Source: Planctomycetota bacterium (lineage in GTDB: Bacteria; Planctomycetota; Brocadiia; JAJRTI01). From it: DNA of 10,580 nucleotides. Made by a program: the position numbers and the translations under genes. This document shows, one piece after another, positions 6,107 to 10,580 of the stretch. Numbering within the stretch: the stretch's first letter is position 1; each line of letters opens with the position of its first letter. Location: assembly GCA_024278415.1 (NCBI GenBank), contig JAJRTI010000357.1, positions 1-10,580 on the forward strand. Reading direction: 5' to 3'. The notes below the pieces were generated by a model. That model made no database searches and had not been told where the DNA came from. It saw nothing but the letters and a program-made list of their open reading frames with translations.

Positions 6107-7225
6107 CTACGCGCCGGCCTCAGAGCCAAAGCCGGCCATCTCGTTGTGTAGGCTCTGAGCTATCTTCAGGATAGCGTCCGCCGTGTCAAGAAGCGCCTCG
6201 CTGCCATCGTACCCAGTCGCTACAAAGCGTTTGGCATCCTTCAACCTTGCTTCGGCTTTCACCAACGCATCTTCGAAGAGCTTCTCGTCGCCGAGGCTGG
6301 CCTCGAGGGCGACGGAAAGAGGAAGTCCCGCGCTCAGCTTGGCCCTGCCATGCTCACTGCCCAGACACTTGGCCAGATTCCGGAGGTCCGGATTTTGCCG
6401 TTTGACACACGGCTCTATCCCCTGTGATCGACTGCCGAATGTCCATAGCATGAACTCACGTAGCCTATCTTCTCGTTTCTTCGGCACAGGCTTGGGCTGT
6501 TCGAAACGCGCCGGGGTGAGGCCGAGGAAGTTCTGTACGTCGCTGTAGCCAATCGCTGTCCACAGATGGGAAAAGGGGAACTTCTTGGTCACGGAATCTG
6601 TACGGTCGAAGAGGCCTGCCTCTTCGGCCTGTCGCAGCACTGAGTAGCCGCGGTGGAGTCGAACAACCGTTTGGTTGTCGTCGCCGATCGTTGCAGCGAT
6701 GTTCGAAAGGGACACCCCAAACTGATGATGCGTTCGATGGATGTACTCGGCTTTCGAGATGGAGTCCCATTCCTGAGGGCCGTTCAGATGCTTGAACCCG
6801 ACATAGGCCCACAGATCTGATCGGGGGCAGACGATAACAGGCAGTTTCTTTACACTGTCGAGAATACGTCGAGACGGTCGCTTCAGACCAGTAATCTTGA
6901 GTCTTTCCTGCCGGGTCGGGGATAGAAGGATGAGCACGGCTGCAAGACGGCGGTTGCCCTCTATCACGACGAGCTTTTCGTCTTCCTGTGACGCAAAGAG
7001 TTCCTCGTGGGGCCAATAGCCCTGTGCGGAGATCGAGTCCAGCACTTCACCTACCGATTTGTTCCGCCAAAGCCAATCGATGATGCCTTCCTGGTCATCT
7101 ATCGTGAATTCCTCGCCTGATACTCGGGGATTCTGGGGGTCCAGATTCAGCCCTTTGGGCTCAAGCCATTGAACGTTGCCGGCTGCCTCGGCTATCCCTT
7201 GCCCGGGGGGTTTCTTGCGCACCAT
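6107..7225 (-). CDS. ParB/sulfiredoxin-fold protein with EGNRR motif
   Basis: A 372-residue protein with an N-terminal ParB-like domain: LDPQNPR (28-34) is the first box and VIEGNRRLAAV (88-98) the second, arginine-rich nucleotide-binding box. The FKHLNGPQEWDSISKAEYI stretch (144-162) and a helix-turn-helix-like segment (about 171-192, VSLSNIAATIGDDNQTVVRL) follow as in ParB. The C-terminal ~130 residues are not recognised and end in helices. ParB domains bind CTP in chromosome partitioning, and related domains also occur in phage and defence loci. No ParA gene accompanies it here, so partitioning is unlikely. I chose ATG 7225 because AGGAAGG lies eight bases upstream; an in-frame ATG at 7252 has only a distant purine run. 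It is the first gene of a three-gene operon whose other products are a possible nuclease and a DNA methylase, suggesting a DNA-binding or nucleotide-controlled regulatory subunit (inference). Confidence 0.85.
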   Translation of the reverse strand: MVRKKPPGQGIAEAAGNVQWLEPKGLNLDPQNPRVSGEEFTIDDQEGIIDWLWRNKSVGEVLDSISAQGYWPHEELFASQEDEKLVVIEGNRRLAAVLILLSPTRQERLKITGLKRPSRRILDSVKKLPVIVCPRSDLWAYVGFKHLNGPQEWDSISKAEYIHRTHHQFGVSLSNIAATIGDDNQTVVRLHRGYSVLRQAEEAGLFDRTDSVTKKFPFSHLWTAIGYSDVQNFLGLTPARFEQPKPVPKKREDRLREFMLWTFGSRSQGIEPCVKRQNPDLRNLAKCLGSEHGRAKLSAGLPLSVALEASLGDEKLFEDALVKAEARLKDAKRFVATGYDGSEALLDTADAILKIAQSLHNEMAGFGSEAGA

Positions 7226-7280
7226 GGAATTCGCCTTCCTGTTAGGAATCATGCGAGAAGCAGTCTCTCTCTTGCTGGCA

Positions 7281-7286
7281 ATTGTA
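7281..7286 (-). promoter_or_regulatory. Candidate -10 box for the ParB-nuclease-methylase operon
   Basis: TACAAT on the minus strand matches five of six sigma70 -10 bases and lies 28 bp past the fabI-type stop and 56 bp before ATG 7225. No good -35 box lies at 16-18 bp, so this is weak. Without it, the operon could be read through from the fab genes, since no terminator with a U-run is visible in the gap. Confidence 0.25.
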
Positions 7287-7313
7287 CCGCGAAACGCGAG
7301 CTTTTCATACGTG

Positions 7314-8114
7314 CTACTCCCGCGTCACCTTCTCCACGATGTCCTTGTCGAAGTAGTTCACCCCCATCCCAGCGTCGATCACGATGCCGCGGGCGTTAAT
7401 GCCGCTCGCGCGCTCGGACAGCAGGAACGCGGCCGCGTTGGCCACCTCCTGCGTCTTCACCCCCTCCTTGCGCAGCGTGAGTTGCTCGGCAAAGAGGTAC
7501 GAGTCGATGTAGCCCGGGATGCCCGCACTTGCGGAGGTCTTGAGGAGGCCCGGGTTCACAGAGTTGAAGCGCACGCGGGAGAACGCGGAGAATGACTTGG
7601 CGAGGAAACAAATCGTCGAGTCGAGCGCGGCCTTGATCGGGGCCATGTACCCGTAGTTCTCCGCGGCCATGCGCGTGGTCGAGATCGAGATCGTCACGAC
7701 CGACGCATTCTCGTCGAAAAGGCCCTTGAGATGGTTCGACAGCTTCACGAGCGAGAAGCAGGAGATGTCGAACGCTTGGAGGATGTCCTGCTTCAGCGTC
7801 TCGTGGAACGGCTTCATGCCCTCGGAATAGTGGGCGAATGCGATGGAGTGCACCATGCCGTGCAGCACCGGGTGCTTTTCCGCAATGTCGGCCGCGAGCT
7901 TCGCAATCTGGTCCTCTTGCTCGACGTCGCACACGTAGATGTCCGCGTCCGGCAACAGTTTCGCCACAGGCGGGATCATGTCCTCGGACCTGACCGAGAG
8001 CACGACCTTGGCGCCCTCTTCGAGCAAGGTCTTCGCTGTGAAATACGCGACGCTTTTGCGGTTCGCCACGCCCACGACGAGGAACGTCTTGCCTTCGAAG
8101 TTGAGGAAGCTCAT
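7314..8114 (-). CDS. fabI: Enoyl-ACP reductase, FabI-type SDR
   Basis: A 266-residue short-chain dehydrogenase of the FabI group, which reduces the enoyl-ACP double bond with NAD(P)H in the last step of each fatty-acid elongation round. FabI signs: the cofactor loop [10 protein letters not shown] (15-24) in place of the classic TGxxxGIG, HSIAFA (89-94), Y154 and K161 of the Y-x6-K pair, and [14 protein letters not shown] (186-199), which matches the FabI substrate-loop region. At the position of the second FabI tyrosine (Tyr146 of E. coli) the ungapped comparison gives Ile144, so it is a divergent member. The length is close to the usual ~262. ATG 8114 overlaps the fabZ-type stop as ATGA, indicating coupling. 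It is the third gene of the operon. A different enoyl or keto substrate is possible. Confidence 0.87.
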   Translation of the reverse strand: MSFLNFEGKTFLVVGVANRKSVAYFTAKTLLEEGAKVVLSVRSEDMIPPVAKLLPDADIYVCDVEQEDQIAKLAADIAEKHPVLHGMVHSIAFAHYSEGMKPFHETLKQDILQAFDISCFSLVKLSNHLKGLFDENASVVTISISTTRMAAENYGYMAPIKAALDSTICFLAKSFSAFSRVRFNSVNPGLLKTSASAGIPGYIDSYLFAEQLTLRKEGVKTQEVANAAAFLLSERASGINARGIVIDAGMGVNYFDKDIVEKVTRE

Positions 8115-8566
8115 GACGGCCCTCCCTGCTCGGCTTCGTAGGGCACGAGCGCGCAGGCGAACTCGACGCGCACCGCGAGCTTGCCGCCGGATGTGATCGA
8201 GCCCTTCAGGTAGAACGCGTTCGACACTTGGTCTTCGATCGAGGCCTCGATCTCGAGCGGGTCGTCGGGCTTGACCATGTGCTTGAAGCGCGCGTTGCTG
8301 ATCTTGGTGACCACGGGCACGCCGCCGGCCGCGTCGTCGATGCGCTGCGAGAGCAGCACCGCGCCGGCCTGGAAGATGATCTCGCACAGCAGGACGCCCG
8401 GCGTCACGGGTGAGCCGGGATAGTGGCCGGAGTAGATGCGCGAGAACAACTCGTCGTCGCTGCGCGGGGTATATTCGGCCACAATGCGCGCGTCGTCGAT
8501 GGAGACGATCTTGTCGAGAAGCAAGAACGGCGGCCTGTGCGGGATGGCTTGCTCGATGTCGATCAT
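8111..8566 (-). CDS. fabZ: 3-hydroxyacyl-ACP dehydratase, FabZ type
   Basis: A 151-residue hotdog-fold dehydratase that removes water from 3-hydroxyacyl-ACP to give trans-2-enoyl-ACP. The N-terminus [13 protein letters not shown] (8-20) and the active-site helix [16 protein letters not shown] (47-62) are the FabZ hallmarks, with catalytic His48 and Glu62. [17 protein letters not shown] (91-107) is the typical second strand block. The length fits the family. ATG 8566 follows GGAGG by eight bases and begins one base after the fabG stop (TGA C ATG). A longer reading from 8620 would overlap fabG and adds no family sequence. The product feeds the reductase encoded next. Confidence 0.94.
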   Translation of the reverse strand: MIDIEQAIPHRPPFLLLDKIVSIDDARIVAEYTPRSDDELFSRIYSGHYPGSPVTPGVLLCEIIFQAGAVLLSQRIDDAAGGVPVVTKISNARFKHMVKPDDPLEIEASIEDQVSNAFYLKGSITSGGKLAVRVEFACALVPYEAEQGGPS

Positions 8567-8567
8567 G

Positions 8568-9305
8568 TCACAGGCCTCCGCTGACTTCGAGCGTCTCGCC
8601 GGTGATGTACGCGGCTTCACGCGTGGCGAGGAAGAGCACCGCGTGCGCGACTTCGTCCGGCTTGGCGAAGCGCTTGAGGGGCACCATGCTCTTGTATCCC
8701 TTCGCCAGCTCCTCTGGCAGATCGTCGATCAACTCCGTCTCGACGAAGCCGGGCGACACGCAATTGACGGTGATCTTGCGCTTGGCGACTTCTTTGGACA
8801 AGCTGCGCGTCATGCCGATCATGCCGGCCTTGCTCGCGGCGTAGTTGGCCTGGCCCTCGAATCCGAAATGGCCGCAAGGGGATGTGATACTGACAATGCG
8901 GCCGTATCGTTCGCCCATCATGGCCTGGACGCCGAACTTGCACATGTGGTACGTGCCCGTCAGGTTCGTGTCGATAACGCTGCGCCAGTCCTCCTCAGGC
9001 ATCATGGCCAGCACCGAGTCGCGGCGGATGCCGGCGTTGTTGACCAACACGTGCAGCGCTCCGTATCGGTCGGCGAAGTCCCGAAAGAAACTCTCGACCC
9101 CGTCGTAGTCCGCGACATCGAACTTGGCCAGATGCAGGCGCTCCGCGTGGGGCGCGTCGGCCTTGAACGCTTGCGCGGCCGCGTCGTTGCCGCGGTAGTT
9201 GGCGATCACGGCCGCGCCGGCATTGAGGAACGCCTCAGCCACTGCGCGGCCGATCCCGCGGGTGCCGCCGGTGACAATGACGGTCTGATCGGAGAAGTCG
9301 AACAT
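8568..9305 (-). CDS. fabG: 3-oxoacyl-ACP reductase, FabG type SDR
   Basis: A 245-residue classical short-chain dehydrogenase that reduces 3-oxoacyl-ACP to 3-hydroxyacyl-ACP with NADPH. Visible motifs: TGGTRGIG (12-19) for cofactor binding, NNAG (89-92), N114 in DTNLTG, S142, then YAASK (155-159), giving the full Asn-Ser-Tyr-Lys set. SPGFVETELI (184-193) and the end GETLEVSGGL are FabG-like. I start it at ATG 9305 (MFDFSDQTVIVTGG, the normal FabG spacing). An ATG five codons upstream (9320) has no better ribosome site. It is the first gene of the fabG-fabZ-fabI set, with a plausible promoter 45-73 bp upstream. Confidence 0.94.
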   Translation of the reverse strand: MFDFSDQTVIVTGGTRGIGRAVAEAFLNAGAAVIANYRGNDAAAQAFKADAPHAERLHLAKFDVADYDGVESFFRDFADRYGALHVLVNNAGIRRDSVLAMMPEEDWRSVIDTNLTGTYHMCKFGVQAMMGERYGRIVSITSPCGHFGFEGQANYAASKAGMIGMTRSLSKEVAKRKITVNCVSPGFVETELIDDLPEELAKGYKSMVPLKRFAKPDEVAHAVLFLATREAAYITGETLEVSGGL

Positions 9306-9349
9306 GGGCGATGTCCGCATGGAAGGTGGAGGGCGATTGAGGGCTGGAT

Positions 9350-9378
9350 AGTGTAGTCTGTGGACGAACGGGGTTCAA
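9350..9378 (-). promoter_or_regulatory. Candidate sigma70 promoter of the fab operon
   Basis: On the minus strand, TTGAAC (9378-9373) and TACACT (9355-9350) are separated by exactly 17 bp. Each matches four of six consensus bases. Transcription would begin near 9343, leaving a leader of about 38 nt before ATG 9305. It lies in the 145-bp gap after the radical SAM gene. Confidence 0.45.
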
Positions 9379-9450
9379 GGAATACACGGGCGCCCCTGAA
9401 GCAGGTGGAGGCCCCGCGACTGCCGCCCGCGCGCCCGCGCCGCCATGCGC

Positions 9451-10580
9451 CTATTTCACGGCCTTGCGCACGCGGAAGTAGCTCAGGAACGCCCGAAGCC
9501 CCAGGCCCAGTTTGATGTTGAACGGGTACACGCGCATCTTGAGCGCGTAGCCGTACCAGAGCTTGTAGATAAGCGCCAGGAACCAGTCCGTCGCGGCAGT
9601 GCGGGGCAGCTTGATGAGCCGGCGAATGACCGGCTCCAGCCGCGGAAACGACACCCCAATGGCAAAGAGCCGGTGCAGGTTCTCGAACTGCGACTTCACC
9701 TCCGGATCCGGGAACTCCAGCCGCGATCGGGTGCAGAACGAGTCGAGCGACGAGTAGTCGCCGGTGAAGTAGCCCTTCTCCTCGCAGTACTTGCCTAGCG
9801 CAGTGCCGGGGTATGGTTGGAAGAGCGTGCACCAAGCGTACGCGACCTCGCAGCGTTGGTTCAGGTGCAGGGTCTCGAACGAGTCCTCGATCGTCTCGTC
9901 GGGCAGGCCGATCATGTTCGACGTGCACACGCGGATGCCCACGTCGCGCATGATGTGGCACGCACGCTCGATCTGCTCGTCGGACATGTGCCGGTTGAGC
10001 GCCTTCTCCCGAATGCGGCGCACGCCGCACTCCACGCCGATCAGCACGCTCACACACCCCGCGTGCTTGAGCAACTGTGCGCGCTCCTCCGTGACCATGC
10101 TCGGATGGAGCGGGCAGTTGAAGGGCAGCCCGATCTCGCTTCGGTAGCGCTCGGCGAACTGCCCCAGCAGGTCGGGATTCATGGAGAACAAGTTGTCGTC
10201 GAAGCGAATGAAGGACATGGGGTACTTGCTGCGTACGTCCTTCATCTCGGCGATCAAGTCGTCGGCGCCACGCGAGCGCACGTAGGGCCGGCGCAGGCCG
10301 TACAACTCGTGGAAGCCCTGGTTGAAACAGTAGCCGCACGCGTAGAGGCAGCCTCGTTCGAGCGCGAAGCGCTTGATGGGCTGGTCCCGCAGGAGGGACG
10401 AGCGGCTGTAGAGGATGTCCCGATCGAACCACGGGAGCCAGTCCAGGTCGTCCACGAGCGGGCGCATGGGGTTGCGCACCTCGCCGTCGGGCGTCTTGAA
10501 CCAGAAGTTCTGCACCTGGTGCAGTTCGTCGGTCCCAAACTTGTCGAGGAACTCCGGGAGCGCCAAATCCCCCTCGCCCA
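9451..10580 (-). CDS. B12-binding radical SAM protein, 5' end beyond the window
   Basis: The visible part is a radical SAM enzyme that binds a 4Fe-4S cluster through the CxxxCxxC motif in RGCLYACGYC (cysteines at about 10348-10350, 10336-10338 and 10327-10329) and cleaves S-adenosylmethionine. Other family marks are SVLIGVECG, GLPDETIEDSFETL and FQPYPGTALG. The first bases in view encode GEGD directly before LALPEFLDKFG. This is the GEGE-type motif that ends the cobalamin-binding domain, and the linker RPLVDDLDWLPWFDRD follows as usual in this class. The TTG at 10566 is therefore internal, and a B12 domain should lie past the right edge. The C-terminal ~100 residues are helical and basic. Such enzymes carry out methylations or rearrangements in lipid, cofactor or natural-product pathways; the substrate is unknown. 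It is co-directional with the fab operon. Confidence 0.92.
   Translation of the reverse strand, partial: GEGDLALPEFLDKFGTDELHQVQNFWFKTPDGEVRNPMRPLVDDLDWLPWFDRDILYSRSSLLRDQPIKRFALERGCLYACGYCFNQGFHELYGLRRPYVRSRGADDLIAEMKDVRSKYPMSFIRFDDNLFSMNPDLLGQFAERYRSEIGLPFNCPLHPSMVTEERAQLLKHAGCVSVLIGVECGVRRIREKALNRHMSDEQIERACHIMRDVGIRVCTSNMIGLPDETIEDSFETLHLNQRCEVAYAWCTLFQPYPGTALGKYCEEKGYFTGDYSSLDSFCTRSRLEFPDPEVKSQFENLHRLFAIGVSFPRLEPVIRRLIKLPRTAATDWFLALIYKLWYGYALKMRVYPFNIKLGLGLRAFLSYFRVRKAVK

Noticed and set aside
6107..7225. Chromosome or plasmid partition locus
   Set aside because: No ParA ATPase and no parS-like repeats; neighbours are a methylase and a putative nuclease.
7253..7313. Terminator between the fab operon and the ParB-like gene
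   Set aside because: Only a 4-bp CGCG stem with a 3-nt loop and no U-run.
9206..10432. 408-residue open frame on - overlapping fabG and the radical SAM gene
   Set aside because: Crosses the intergenic gap and two well-supported genes in another frame, with Arg/Ala/His-rich shadow composition.

Overview
The window is GC-rich bacterial DNA, probably an environmental genome. The long secreted carbohydrate-active-type protein, the B12-dependent radical SAM protein and the GC-rich palindromic repeats would suit a member of the PVC group (planctomycetes, Lentisphaerae and relatives) or a similar free-living heterotroph. No marker gene fixes the phylum, so this is only a guess.

Positions 1-1280 are dominated by repeats. 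Three near-identical units of about 183 bp stand head to tail (1-550), followed by a more decayed repeat (555-694). Each unit holds two inverted copies of one GC-rich hairpin element with a CCCTTCCAGGG-type core, here called P and Q. More Q copies lie on either side of a small DUF559 (Vsr-like) endonuclease gene on the + strand (866-1207). The layout recalls REP/BIME arrays next to their REP-associated transposase, but with a DUF559 nuclease in that place.

Positions 1438-3723 (+) encode one large exported protein with a signal peptide, a carbohydrate-binding-like beta domain, a second beta domain and a long helical domain of the six-hairpin glycosidase/lyase type. It converges on the next operon across a hairpin-rich intergenic stretch (3724-4017).

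Positions 4018-7225 (-) hold a tight three-gene operon: a ParB/sulfiredoxin-fold protein with an EGNRR motif, a protein with weak PD-(D/E)XK-like features, and an amino-type DNA methyltransferase (DPFCGRGT and TSPPY motifs). Its base composition is visibly lower in GC than its neighbours. This is the best candidate in the window for a little-described restriction-modification-like or defence system.

Positions 7314-9305 (-) are a fatty-acid operon, fabG-fabZ-fabI type, with 1-bp gaps or 4-bp overlaps and a plausible sigma70 promoter at 9350-9378. Upstream of it, on the same strand, is a B12-binding radical SAM protein cut by the right edge of the window (9451-10580). The fab genes make and reduce the beta-hydroxy/enoyl acyl-ACP intermediates of chain elongation. 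Neither acyl carrier protein nor ketosynthase is in view.
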